DNA of 64,000 nucleotides from the NCBI RefSeq assembly GCF_000376845.1, contig NZ_AQXY01000029.1:62001-126000 (forward strand), read 5' to 3'. The notes under the pieces were generated by a model that was given only the letters and a program-made list of their open reading frames with translations, was not told the origin of the DNA and did no database searches. Positions 36,594 through 45,011 of this stretch are shown here, in pieces. The position numbers and the translations under genes were made by a program. The DNA comes from Thioalkalivibrio sp. ALE14. GTDB lineage: Bacteria; Pseudomonadota; Gammaproteobacteria; Ectothiorhodospirales; Ectothiorhodospiraceae. The stretch's first letter is position 1. Each line of letters begins with the position of its first letter.

Positions 36594-37882
36594 GATCGAA
36601 ACAGCTGAGCCGTGGCCGCGGGGTTAGAAGGGAACCAGGCATGTAGGTAAGTGGCGGTCAGGCGACCATCGCGATAGATCGCCTCCCCCTGCGAGCCCGT
36701 CCCGCGGGCCCGCCAGCAGTGGCCATAGGGTTCCAGCCCGACTTCCGAGCGGGTGTGGTGAAAGGTATGCCCCCGCAACTCGCCCTCGGGCAGCGGGGCC
36801 GCCTGGAGACCCAGGCCCTGCAGGCGGTCCGCCAGCTGGGCCTTGCCCGGCACCAGCCCGGCCATGGGCGCGGCATGGCCCTCGCGATCGGCCAGTTCGT
36901 CCAGCAGGTAGAGAAAGCCCCCGCACTCCGCCAGAATCGGGCGGCCCGCCGCATGATGGGCCTCCAGGTCCGACTTCAGGCCGGTATTGGCGGACAGCTG
37001 ATCCAGATACAACTCGGGGTAACCGCCCGGGAGCCAGACGGCATCGGCCTCTGGCAGCCCGTCCCCCGCAAGCGGGGAAAAGAACCGCAGCTCGGCGCCC
37101 ATCTTCTCCAGCAGGCGCAGATTGGCCGGATACATGAAGGCGAAGGCCGCATCCCGTGCAATGGCAATGCGCACGCCGGACAGCGCCGCCTCGATCGGCG
37201 CGATCGCCTCTGGATGAAAGGTCACGGGCTCCGGAAGCCCTGTCACGGCGGCCTCTTCGATCGCGGCCGCCGCCGCCTCCAGCCGCGCATCCAGATCGCC
37301 GATCTCCCCCGCCTGGACCAGGCCCAGGTGGCGATCCGGGACACTTAGCGTCTCGTTACGCTGCACGGCACCAAAGAAGCGGATCGCCTCCGGGGTGCAG
37401 TCCTCCAGCATCCGCGCATGGCCGGGGCTACCCACCCGGTTGGCAATCACGCCGGCAAACGACAGGCCCGGACGGTAGGTCGACAAGCCATGCACCAGCG
37501 CCCCGAAGGTCTGGCCCATGCCGCTGGCATCGACCATGGCCAGGATTGGCAAGCCGAAGGCCTGGGCCAGATCCGCGCCGGAGGGATCCCCGTCGAACAG
37601 CCCCATCGAGCCCTCCACCAGGATCAGGTCGGATTCCTGGGCCGCCTCGTACAGCATCGCCCGACAGGCTTCTTCCCCGACCATCCACAGATGCAGGGCG
37701 TCGACCGGGTGGCCGGAGGCCTGCTCCAGGATCATCGGGTCGAGGAAGTCGGGGCCGGTCTTGAACACGCGCACGCGGCGGCCCTGGTTGCGGTGGTAGC
37801 GGGCGATGCCGGCGGTGATCGTGGTCTTGCCCTGGCCCGAGGCCGGGGCCGCCACGAACGCGGCGGGGCAGCTCACACTCAC
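36590..37882 (-). CDS. cobB: Cobyrinic acid a,c-diamide synthase
   Basis: 430 residues. The N-terminal ATPase domain shows FVAAPASGQGKTTITAGIAR and RVRVFKTGPDFLDP. The C-terminal triad-type glutaminase domain shows VWLPGGYPELYLDQLS and PILAECGGFLYLLDEL with the catalytic Cys. It amidates the a and c side chains. The GTG at 37882 overlaps the cobO stop (GTGA), a 4-base coupling; a second GTG lies two codons later. Confidence 0.95.
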   Translation of the reverse strand: MSVSCPAAFVAAPASGQGKTTITAGIARYHRNQGRRVRVFKTGPDFLDPMILEQASGHPVDALHLWMVGEEACRAMLYEAAQESDLILVEGSMGLFDGDPSGADLAQAFGLPILAMVDASGMGQTFGALVHGLSTYRPGLSFAGVIANRVGSPGHARMLEDCTPEAIRFFGAVQRNETLSVPDRHLGLVQAGEIGDLDARLEAAAAAIEEAAVTGLPEPVTFHPEAIAPIEAALSGVRIAIARDAAFAFMYPANLRLLEKMGAELRFFSPLAGDGLPEADAVWLPGGYPELYLDQLSANTGLKSDLEAHHAAGRPILAECGGFLYLLDELADREGHAAPMAGLVPGKAQLADRLQGLGLQAAPLPEGELRGHTFHHTRSEVGLEPYGHCWRARGTGSQGEAIYRDGRLTATYLHAWFPSNPAATAQLFRS

Positions 37883-38493
37883 AGCTCGATCCCCTTCTGC
37901 GCCTTGATGCCGGCCTGGAAGGCGTGCTTGACCACACCGATCTCGCTGACGGTGTCGGCGGCCTCGATCAGGGCCTTGGGCGCGGCGCGACCGGTGGTGA
38001 TCACGTGCTGCATGGGCGGGCGATTGGCGAGATCCTCCAGCACCTCGTCCACGTCCAGGTACTGATATTTCAGCGCGATGTGCAGCTCGTCGAGCAGCAC
38101 CAGGTCGACGTTCGGGTCGCGCAGCATGTCGCGGGCATGCGCCCAGGCCTCGCGGGCCGCCTCCACGTCCTTCTCGCGGTCCTGGGTCTCCCAGGTGTAG
38201 CCCTCGCCCATCACGTGGTACTGCACGTGGTCCTGACCACGGAAGAAGGCCTCCTCGCCGGTGGCGAACTGCCCCTTGATGAACTGGACGATGCCGACCT
38301 GCATGCCGTGCCCCAGGGCCCGGGCGACCATGCCGAAGCCGGAGGAGCTCTTGCCCTTGCCGTTGCCGGTCAGGATCAGGAACACGCCCTTTTCTTCCTG
38401 CGCCTCGGCGATCTTGCGGTCCACCACTTCCTTCTTGCGCGCCATACGCTGCGCGTGGCGTTCGGCCTTGGCCGCGTCGGTATCGTTGGTCAT
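37879..38493 (-). CDS. cobO: Cob(I)yrinic acid a,c-diamide adenosyltransferase (CobO/BtuR type)
   Basis: 204 residues with the ATP-binding motif LILTGNGKGKSSSGFGM, GIVQFIKGQF, VDLVLLDELHIALKYQYL, and VITTGRAAPKALIEAAD. It attaches the adenosyl group to cobalt. A long charged N terminus (AKAERHAQRMARKKE) is normal for CobO. It lies between the BtuF-like gene and cobB. A second, unrelated PduO-type enzyme is encoded at 45012. Confidence 0.96.
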   Translation of the reverse strand: MTNDTDAAKAERHAQRMARKKEVVDRKIAEAQEEKGVFLILTGNGKGKSSSGFGMVARALGHGMQVGIVQFIKGQFATGEEAFFRGQDHVQYHVMGEGYTWETQDREKDVEAAREAWAHARDMLRDPNVDLVLLDELHIALKYQYLDVDEVLEDLANRPPMQHVITTGRAAPKALIEAADTVSEIGVVKHAFQAGIKAQKGIEL

Positions 38494-38550
38494 GTCGCTC
38501 TCTCCTGCAGTTCGTAATGGAAAAACGCGGTGCGGGTGCGGCCGGACAAG

Positions 38551-39423
38551 CTACTGGGCCGCCGCCCACTCGGTGTGCCGCGTTTCAAGCTCGGCCAGTC
38601 CATCCAGGATCACCGGTGCCGGGTGCGAGAAATACCCGCTTGGCAGATTCACCACCCTCACCGGGCTCGATGCGACCACCGCTCGGCAGCTGCGAGCCTC
38701 GGACCCAGAGAAGGTGAACACCACGTCAGCGTCATACTGGTTGATCAGATCGGCCAGTTCGTCCGTGTCCTCCGACAGCCTCAGGTGATGCACACCTGGC
38801 TGGTCCGCAACGACCTCGAATCCCGCGCGGGTGAAGGCATCATGCAGCCAGGTCTTCGGGCCGTACACGTAGGCCTGCGCGCTGCACGAGGACATCAGGA
38901 CCGCACGCTCACCGGAGGCCCCCACGGCATCGGCCGCCTCCTGCCACGCATCGTCGAATGCGGCGGCGCGCACCGCACCGTCGTCCAGGCCCGCAGCATC
39001 CGCAATGCGTTCGAGATTTTCGCGCACGGCATCCATCCCTTCGAAGCCGCCCAGCACGATGGCCCGGGTCCCCGCCGGCACGGTATCGGCCCAGTCATCG
39101 CGCTCGACCCAGCTCGAGGTGAACGCCAGATCCGGTTCGACGCGGCTGATCGCCTGCTCGTCCGGGTCCAGAATGCCGCCGGTATCCTCCACGTCGAGAT
39201 CGTCGTAGCGGCTCGCCCCCACGATGCAGGGGGTCAGCTCCAGGTACTCCAGCGAGTGCGTAATGTACGGCGACTGGCTGACAATCCGCGGACACTCGCC
39301 CGCTGTCGCCGTTACCGGAAACACCAACCCCGCGGTCAGGACAAGGGCCAGAAACCCGGTCCCCGGGGTCCATGGCAAGCTGCAACCGAATGCGCGCGTG
39401 TATCGGCAGACCTGAGTGATCAT
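38551..39423 (-). CDS. Periplasmic binding protein, BtuF-like
   Basis: 290 residues: a signal peptide (TGFLALVLTAGLVFPVTATA) and a class III (FecB/BtuF) binding-protein fold. It has RIVSQSPYITHSLEYLEL at the start of the mature protein and VVFTFSGSEARSCRAV later. The context (btuB, CobN-like, ExbB-like, cobO) suggests a corrinoid or cobalt ligand. No BtuC/BtuD permease or ATPase is adjacent. The ATG at 39423 has GGGGAG 6 bases upstream. Confidence 0.85.
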   Translation of the reverse strand: MITQVCRYTRAFGCSLPWTPGTGFLALVLTAGLVFPVTATAGECPRIVSQSPYITHSLEYLELTPCIVGASRYDDLDVEDTGGILDPDEQAISRVEPDLAFTSSWVERDDWADTVPAGTRAIVLGGFEGMDAVRENLERIADAAGLDDGAVRAAAFDDAWQEAADAVGASGERAVLMSSCSAQAYVYGPKTWLHDAFTRAGFEVVADQPGVHHLRLSEDTDELADLINQYDADVVFTFSGSEARSCRAVVASSPVRVVNLPSGYFSHPAPVILDGLAELETRHTEWAAAQ

Positions 39424-39475
39424 CGGAAACTCCCCTTGATTATTGCCCGCGGGCCAACACGGCACGCAACGGCGT

Positions 39476-39766
39476 TCACTCGCCGATCAGGATCATGCGA
39501 CCGGTGTCCGGGTCGCGGTACACCTGCCCCATGGACTCGTAACCGGAGCCAGCCTCGCCGGCGCCTTCGGGCGGGTCCGGGATCTCGCGCCCGGGTTCGA
39601 TCTCGGCGCCGCCACTGGCCGGTTCGAGGCCGCTCCCCGAGGCGGCCATCACCACCATCAGGCCGACGGCGAAAACCAGCATGATGTCGGCCAGGTTGGC
39701 CAATGGCCCCATCGGTTCTTCGTCAGGGGCATCGAAGCGGCTGGCGCGGTAGTGCGGGACCCTCAT
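39476..39766 (-). CDS. DUF2149 protein, single-span membrane protein
   Basis: 96 residues with one membrane segment near the N terminus (ANLADIMLVFAVGLMVVMAA) after a short cytoplasmic part, then a periplasmic acidic tail (RDPDTGRMILIGE). This topology with an Asp at the membrane entry resembles ExbD/TolR. It overlaps the ExbB-like gene by 4 bases. DUF2149 proteins have no assigned function; partnering the ExbB-like channel is inferred. Confidence 0.85.
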   Translation of the reverse strand: MRVPHYRASRFDAPDEEPMGPLANLADIMLVFAVGLMVVMAASGSGLEPASGGAEIEPGREIPDPPEGAGEAGSGYESMGQVYRDPDTGRMILIGE

Positions 39767-40206
39767 GCCGCCGCCTCCAGGCGCTCCATCGCGGCGTCAT
39801 ACCAGCGCCGCCGCAGGCGTCCAAGCAGGAAGCCGAGGATGCCGACCAGCAGCCCCAGCACCGTGGTGTTGAACGCCACCGTAACGGCCTGGGCGAGGAT
39901 TTCCAGTTCGCCCCGGCCCATCGCGGCCAGCCCTGGACCCAGCGGGATCAGTGTCCCCATCAGCCCGAGCATCGGGCCGATGCGCGCCAGCAGATCGGCG
40001 CGGTCGATGCGCCGGCGTGCGCGGTAGGCGAGGCGTTCGGCATCGCCGCTCAGTTCCAGGCGGCGTACCCCACCAGAGCGTTCGCCCAGTGCCAGGCCCA
40101 GCTCCCAGACGGCCACCGCGACCAGCACCAGCAGGCCGATGATCACCGGCTCCAGCAGCCAGCGCACCACGGTATCCATCAGCTCCATCGTGATCGAGAA
40201 CGACAT
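39763..40206 (-). CDS. MotA/TolQ/ExbB proton-channel family protein
   Basis: 147 residues. Three membrane segments are visible (PVIIGLLVLVAVAVWELGLA; a central GPMLGLMGTLIPLGPGLAAM; TVAFNTTVLGLLVGILGFLL). The GLMGTLIPLGPGL stretch is the conserved TolQ/ExbB core. It is shorter than ExbB of E. coli (244). It overlaps the DUF2149 gene, making a probable two-component motor next to the CobN-like gene. Confidence 0.88.
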   Translation of the reverse strand: MSFSITMELMDTVVRWLLEPVIIGLLVLVAVAVWELGLALGERSGGVRRLELSGDAERLAYRARRRIDRADLLARIGPMLGLMGTLIPLGPGLAAMGRGELEILAQAVTVAFNTTVLGLLVGILGFLLGRLRRRWYDAAMERLEAAA

Positions 40207-40250
40207 TCGGTTTACCTCGTTACCCTTGGTTCATTCATGACCCCGGCCCC

Positions 40251-40330
40251 GTAGAAGCCTGCTGGCAGGCGAAGCCCCTGCCAAAGTCGGACACGGGCAG
40301 GAGCATTCGCCTGCAAGCAGGCTCCTACAG
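40251..40330. repeat. REP doublet (REPIN-like), copy 2
   Basis: AGAAGCCTGCTGGCAGGCGAA at the left and TTCGCCTGCAAGCAGGCTCC at the right are inverted REP units about 35 bases apart. Their order is the reverse of the doublet at 25917. It occupies the only sizeable gap of the btuB-cobO operon, between the CobN-like gene and the ExbB-like gene. Confidence 0.85.
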
Positions 40331-40349
40331 CAAACCGATCCAGCGAGCG

Positions 40350-43300
40350 TTATCGCCGCCGACCCGTGGCGATGCCGGCAAGCAGCAGCAGGAACAGCGC
40401 AGCGGCGACCAGCCACGGGAGCCAGGGCATGCCCGCCGCCGCGTCGCCGGCCTCCTGGCCGCCTTCGGCTTCGGCCGGTTCGGAGATCTCCTGCATCTCT
40501 GGTGCCGTCGGGTCTTCCAGCGGCTGGATCTCGGTGACACGGCTGGGGTCGGCTTCCGGCTCCGCCCGATCGATCTGTGCGGCCGCCCGCACGGCGTCGA
40601 AGGCCTCGCGCAGTTCGAGGTCCTCCAGGCGCTCGGCCACCTCGTCCAGCATGGGGTGATCCGGGCGCGTGTGGCCGCTGCCGGGCAGGCCGTGCTCGGC
40701 GACCAGTTCCGCGAAGCGCTCGGACAAGGCATCCAGCACCTCGGGGTCGGCATCCCAGAACCCGTGGCTGGCCGCGACCAGGTGCACGGCCTGCAGGTGG
40801 GTCTTCACGTGCACGTTGTGGCCGTCCGCCAGGAACGCGTCCAGCCCCAGCCCGTGGCGGTCCTGCAGATACACGTCGTGCACCTCGTCCCAGACCCAGG
40901 AGCGGATGATCTCCGGATTCGTCACCTGCCAGCCCCACAGGTTGTCGACGAAGTCCCGCGCCATCGTGCGCGCCCCGGCGTAGCCGTGATCCATCAGCGG
41001 CTCGATCCACTGCGTGTTCAGGTTCTGCCCCTGCAGCTCGCGCATCAGCGCGCGGCCGAGGGTCTCCACCCGCGGGTCGTCCGGATCGGCGTGCTGCAGC
41101 ACGCGGTTGTCCGGCACCTCGCCGCGGATGCTCTCGACCGCGGTCGAAAGCCCGCCCTGGAAGTCGAACCCGTCATCGTTGTCCAGCAGGCCGTAGAGGT
41201 GCGACGCGCGCCCAAGGTAGGTGCGCCCGACCTGGCCCAGCCGGGCCTCGAAGGCCTCGTGCGCGGAGCCGCCGGATTCGTCCGCCCCGTAGGCATGTCC
41301 CATGCGGCGCATATAGGCGGCGCCCAGTTCGGCACGATCCTCCCAGGCACCGGAACGGTCCGCGAGACGATTGACCCCGGCCCCATAGGCCCCGGGTGCG
41401 GTGCCGAACACTCGCAGCGCGGCCTGCTGACCCGCCTCGATGCCATTGAGGCCTGCGGCGCGCAGGGCCTCGGTGTCTTCCACCCACTGGGCGGCCACGT
41501 CGTTGCGCGCCAGCGGCTCGTCACCCGGATCGCGCAGGTCCAGCCCCAGTGGGGCCAGGGCCGCATCCAGTGCCTCTTCCAGTTCGGGGTACTCGGCAAG
41601 AATGGTCTCGGACGATCCGTCCAGCGCGAGGCGGGCGGCGCGATCCAGCCACACCAGCTGGTCCTCGTAGAGGTCGCGGAACAGACCCGAGGTGGTGAAC
41701 AGCGCATCGCGACGGCGATCGCGCCCGGCTTCATCAAGGTCCATGCGCTCCAGGCCCTGGACGATCCCGCGGCTGTTCCAGGCCGGACGAATGCCCAGCA
41801 TGTCCATGCCAAAGGCGATCATCACGCCCTCGTCGCGCACGGTATCCGACGCCCAGAGGATGATCGCCTCGCTGCCATCCGCCTCGGGATCGCCGTGTTC
41901 GCGGGCATCCGCGGCCAGCTCCTGGCCAATGCCCCAGGCGATGCGTGTGGGCACCAGATCCGCCGCCAGCGCATGGAAGTTGCGCCCGGTCGGCAATACC
42001 TCCGGCGTGCGGATCGGGTCGTTGCCTTGCCCGGGCGGCACGAAGCGTCCCTCCAGCGCCGCCAGCAGATGTGCGCGCTCGCTGGCCGGGGATCCACGCA
42101 GCTTCGCGTCCCAGTCGTCGCCGATCGCATCATCGCCGGCCATCGACTCGAGCATGGTGTCCAGGGCCTCGTCGCTCCAGTCACGCCCGAACACGTGGAG
42201 CCCCAGCGGCATCTGGTCTTCCTGCATGTCCGTCAGGTAGTGGCCGATCTCGTGGACCAGCAACTCCTCGTCCATCTCCGCCAGCGCGGTCGTTGCGTGC
42301 TCGTCATGACCCTCGCCCGCATGTTCGTCGTCGTGGTCATGCTCATGGGCGTGTTCGTGTTTTTCTTCCCCGTGTTCGCGGTGATGGTCCGCATCCCGAT
42401 GCTCGTCGCGGTGTTCGTCCTCGTGACCTTCGCCATGCCCGGAGTCTGACTTGTCGTGACGACCCTCGTGGTGATCGCCGTGGTCATCATGGTGATGCCC
42501 GTGATCGTGGTGATGGCCCCGGGCCAGCTCGCGCTCGATGGTCTCGGTCAGGCCGAGGTCCTCGATGCGTTCGCGCAGGGTCTGGACGGCTCGCGAGCGC
42601 GTCGCGGCATCCGGCTGCGCGGCGGCCTCGTAGGTCTCCACCAGCTGACGCAGCTCCAGCAGGCTGTCATACAGCTCGGTGGCCGCCAGTGGCGGGGTCA
42701 GGTGACTGATCATCACGCCCATGGAGCGGCGTTTGGCCTGGATGCCCTCGCCCACGCCATCGACGATGTAGGGGTAGATGATTGGCAGAGCGCCCCCGAG
42801 GATCTCGGGGTAATCATCCGGCGCCAGCCCCGCCCGCCGGCGCGGCAGGAATTCGCGGGTCGAGTGGCGCCCAACATAGACCAGCGCATCCGCCTCGAAG
42901 TGATCGCGGATCCAGTGGTAGAAACCGACATACTGGTGGGTCGGCGGGAAGGTGGTGTTGGCGTGCAGCAGGCGCTCGCTGACCTCCCAGCCACGCGGCG
43001 GCTGCGGGCCGATGAACACGTTGCCGAACTCGATCCCCGGGAACAGCATCTCGCCATCGCGCGTCATCGCCTCGCCCGGCGGGTCGCCCCAGCCGGTCAG
43101 GCCCGGGATGCCCGTGCGCACCAGCGCCTTGCGCAACTGCTCGGTGGTCGCGTGCGCGTCCTCCCCCGCCAGCGTGGCCTCCCAGGCCTCCTCGTACTGG
43201 GCCAGCAGGTCCAGTGCCCGCTCCTGTGCCGCGTGCGGATAACTCTCGAGCATGTGGCGCAGATCGCCAACGCCGCTTTCCATAGCGCCCTGCGCGATCT

Positions 43301-44900
43301 CGATCTTGTCGGCGGCCCTGGCGGCCTCCAGGCGTGCCTGCAGATAACCGATCGGGCCATCCACCAGCTCCGCCTGGACGGGTTCCGGAAGGGCATCGAA
43401 ATACGCTTGATACTGCTCGCGATCCAGTGAAGCCACCCGGCCGGCGATGGCGTCCAGCGCATCCGCCTGTTCCGGCAGGTTCACCGCACGGTCCTGGATC
43501 AGATCCAGCAGGGCTTCGGCATCCTCCGGGACCCCGTCGCCCAGGTCATAGCCTGCCGCCTCCAGGTTCTGCAGGATCTCCAGCAGGGACTCGGGCACAT
43601 CCAGCTTGTCTGCGCCGATGTTCTGGCGACCCGGCGGATGGTTGTAGTAGACCACCGCCACCCGCTTGTCCGCGCTGTCCAGGCGGCGCAGCCGCTGCCA
43701 GCTCGCCACCCGGTCGGCCAGGGCCTCGACACGCCCGCCGACCGGCTCGGTCAGGGGCAGGCGCACGCCCGTGCGGCGGTCCTGTTCCGGATCGCCCGCA
43801 GTGGCAAGCACCATCGGCTGGCTCATGCCCTGCAACTCCGGCATGGCCACGTGGTAGTGGACCTTGTCCCAGGGGATGCCCTCGTGGGACAGCCGCCACT
43901 CGGTCTCGCTCACGTCCGCCAGACGGATGCCCTTGATCACCGGGACATCCAGCTCGCCGAAGGCCTCGGCCACCGCCTCGCGATTGCCACCCCCGCCGAC
44001 CACGAAGTCCTGCAGGCTGACGATCCCTGCCAGATCCGCCGGCCCGGCCGCCTCGGCCAGCGTCTCGACCGCCTCGCGGCTGGCCCCGCCCCAGCGCGCG
44101 AGCACGGCGAAGCACTGAATATCACGTGACTCCAGGGCCTCGCAGGCGGCATCCAGCAACGCCCGATCACCCGGACGGTCACCGGTGTCCAGATCCAGCA
44201 ACGCCACTGCGGGTCCGTCGTCCAGTTGCAGATCGTCCGGGTCGGGACTGGAGCTGTTATGACGGTAATAGCGGATAGTCTCGCGCGGGTCCGGCTCCGG
44301 CACCTCGATGTCGTGCCCACCGCGCGCGGCCAGCCAGCGCATCAGGCCCTCCATGTTCTCCGGCGTGCGCCCCTGGTAGAACGCGCGCCCGGTCAGCCAG
44401 CCCGCCTGTTCGGGGAAACGCTCCCGCTGTTGGGCCAGGTGCACGCGCGGGTCTTCGCCCGGGTCGGGGTTGGCCGCCAGTTCGGTGCGCTTCTCGTCAT
44501 CGAGACCCGCGAGTACGGCCTCGCCGCCGATCCGGGACAGGGCCGTCAGGTGACGCACGCTGTTAATGGCCAGAATCGGGGCCCCCTCGGGCGGCGGGGT
44601 CTCCCGCAACAGACGATCGAGGCGTGCAGCCTGATCCCCGAATACCGCAGCCACCAGCACCGCGTCGGCCTCGCGCCACAGCGCCGATACCGCCTCGTCC
44701 GACTTGTCCGTGAGCTGCTCCGGCGTCCGCAGGATCACCTCCCCCTGCGGATGGGCCTCGAGGAAGCGGTGCGCCCCGGCGGCCACCTCCGCCGCCGAGC
44801 GATCGGAGACCACACCCACCACCAGCGGTCCCGCGCCGGCCGGAACACCCCCAAAGAGGAAAAACGCGAAAGCAATCAGAATGGAAACACGGAAACGCAT
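40350..44900 (-). CDS. cobN: CobN/ChlH-type chelatase homologue, exported and membrane-anchored
   Basis: 1516 residues. CobN family landmarks: MQLHD-like core absent, but YYNHPPGRQNIGADKLD, GNVFIGPQPPRGWE, HHQYVGFYHWIRD-type region, QMPLGLHVFG and LPTGRNFHALAADLVP are present. Unlike cytoplasmic CobN, it begins with a signal peptide (MRFRVSILIAFAFFLFGG, cleavage near residue 23). It ends in a transmembrane helix (LVAAALFLLLLAGIATG) followed by three arginines. Residues about 794-867 are an insertion with 26 His in 74 residues. Proposed location: periplasmic face of the inner membrane. The chelatase partners CobS/CobT are not in the window. The ATG at 44900 is chosen for the signal peptide; a GTG at 44951 is less likely. 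Confidence 0.9.
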   Translation of the reverse strand: MRFRVSILIAFAFFLFGGVPAGAGPLVVGVVSDRSAAEVAAGAHRFLEAHPQGEVILRTPEQLTDKSDEAVSALWREADAVLVAAVFGDQAARLDRLLRETPPPEGAPILAINSVRHLTALSRIGGEAVLAGLDDEKRTELAANPDPGEDPRVHLAQQRERFPEQAGWLTGRAFYQGRTPENMEGLMRWLAARGGHDIEVPEPDPRETIRYYRHNSSSPDPDDLQLDDGPAVALLDLDTGDRPGDRALLDAACEALESRDIQCFAVLARWGGASREAVETLAEAAGPADLAGIVSLQDFVVGGGGNREAVAEAFGELDVPVIKGIRLADVSETEWRLSHEGIPWDKVHYHVAMPELQGMSQPMVLATAGDPEQDRRTGVRLPLTEPVGGRVEALADRVASWQRLRRLDSADKRVAVVYYNHPPGRQNIGADKLDVPESLLEILQNLEAAGYDLGDGVPEDAEALLDLIQDRAVNLPEQADALDAIAGRVASLDREQYQAYFDALPEPVQAELVDGPIGYLQARLEAARAADKIEIAQGAMESGVGDLRHMLESYPHAAQERALDLLAQYEEAWEATLAGEDAHATTEQLRKALVRTGIPGLTGWGDPPGEAMTRDGEMLFPGIEFGNVFIGPQPPRGWEVSERLLHANTTFPPTHQYVGFYHWIRDHFEADALVYVGRHSTREFLPRRRAGLAPDDYPEILGGALPIIYPYIVDGVGEGIQAKRRSMGVMISHLTPPLAATELYDSLLELRQLVETYEAAAQPDAATRSRAVQTLRERIEDLGLTETIERELARGHHHDHGHHHDDHGDHHEGRHDKSDSGHGEGHEDEHRDEHRDADHHREHGEEKHEHAHEHDHDDEHAGEGHDEHATTALAEMDEELLVHEIGHYLTDMQEDQMPLGLHVFGRDWSDEALDTMLESMAGDDAIGDDWDAKLRGSPASERAHLLAALEGRFVPPGQGNDPIRTPEVLPTGRNFHALAADLVPTRIAWGIGQELAADAREHGDPEADGSEAIILWASDTVRDEGVMIAFGMDMLGIRPAWNSRGIVQGLERMDLDEAGRDRRRDALFTTSGLFRDLYEDQLVWLDRAARLALDGSSETILAEYPELEEALDAALAPLGLDLRDPGDEPLARNDVAAQWVEDTEALRAAGLNGIEAGQQAALRVFGTAPGAYGAGVNRLADRSGAWEDRAELGAAYMRRMGHAYGADESGGSAHEAFEARLGQVGRTYLGRASHLYGLLDNDDGFDFQGGLSTAVESIRGEVPDNRVLQHADPDDPRVETLGRALMRELQGQNLNTQWIEPLMDHGYAGARTMARDFVDNLWGWQVTNPEIIRSWVWDEVHDVYLQDRHGLGLDAFLADGHNVHVKTHLQAVHLVAASHGFWDADPEVLDALSERFAELVAEHGLPGSGHTRPDHPMLDEVAERLEDLELREAFDAVRAAAQIDRAEPEADPSRVTEIQPLEDPTAPEMQEISEPAEAEGGQEAGDAAAGMPWLPWLVAAALFLLLLAGIATGRRR

Positions 44901-45011
44901 GGGACTTCCCGACAAAAAGCGGCAAGGGGTCGCGAGGCGTATACCCGACACGCCAGCAACCGCTGCAATGGGAATGGGACGCCGCCAGAGCGGCGCCCGT
45001 CAGAAGAGCCG

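Noticed and set aside
42230-42300. HEIGH zinc-protease-like motif in the CobN-like protein
   Set aside because: It sits at the normal CobN position before the QMPLGLHVFG core and no other protease residues are seen, so it is likely a chance HExxH.
40656-42449. Plus-strand open frame opposite the CobN-like gene
   Set aside because: Antisense to a domain-supported gene. Its hydrophobic run (MLMGVFVFFFPVF) is just the reverse of the histidine codons.
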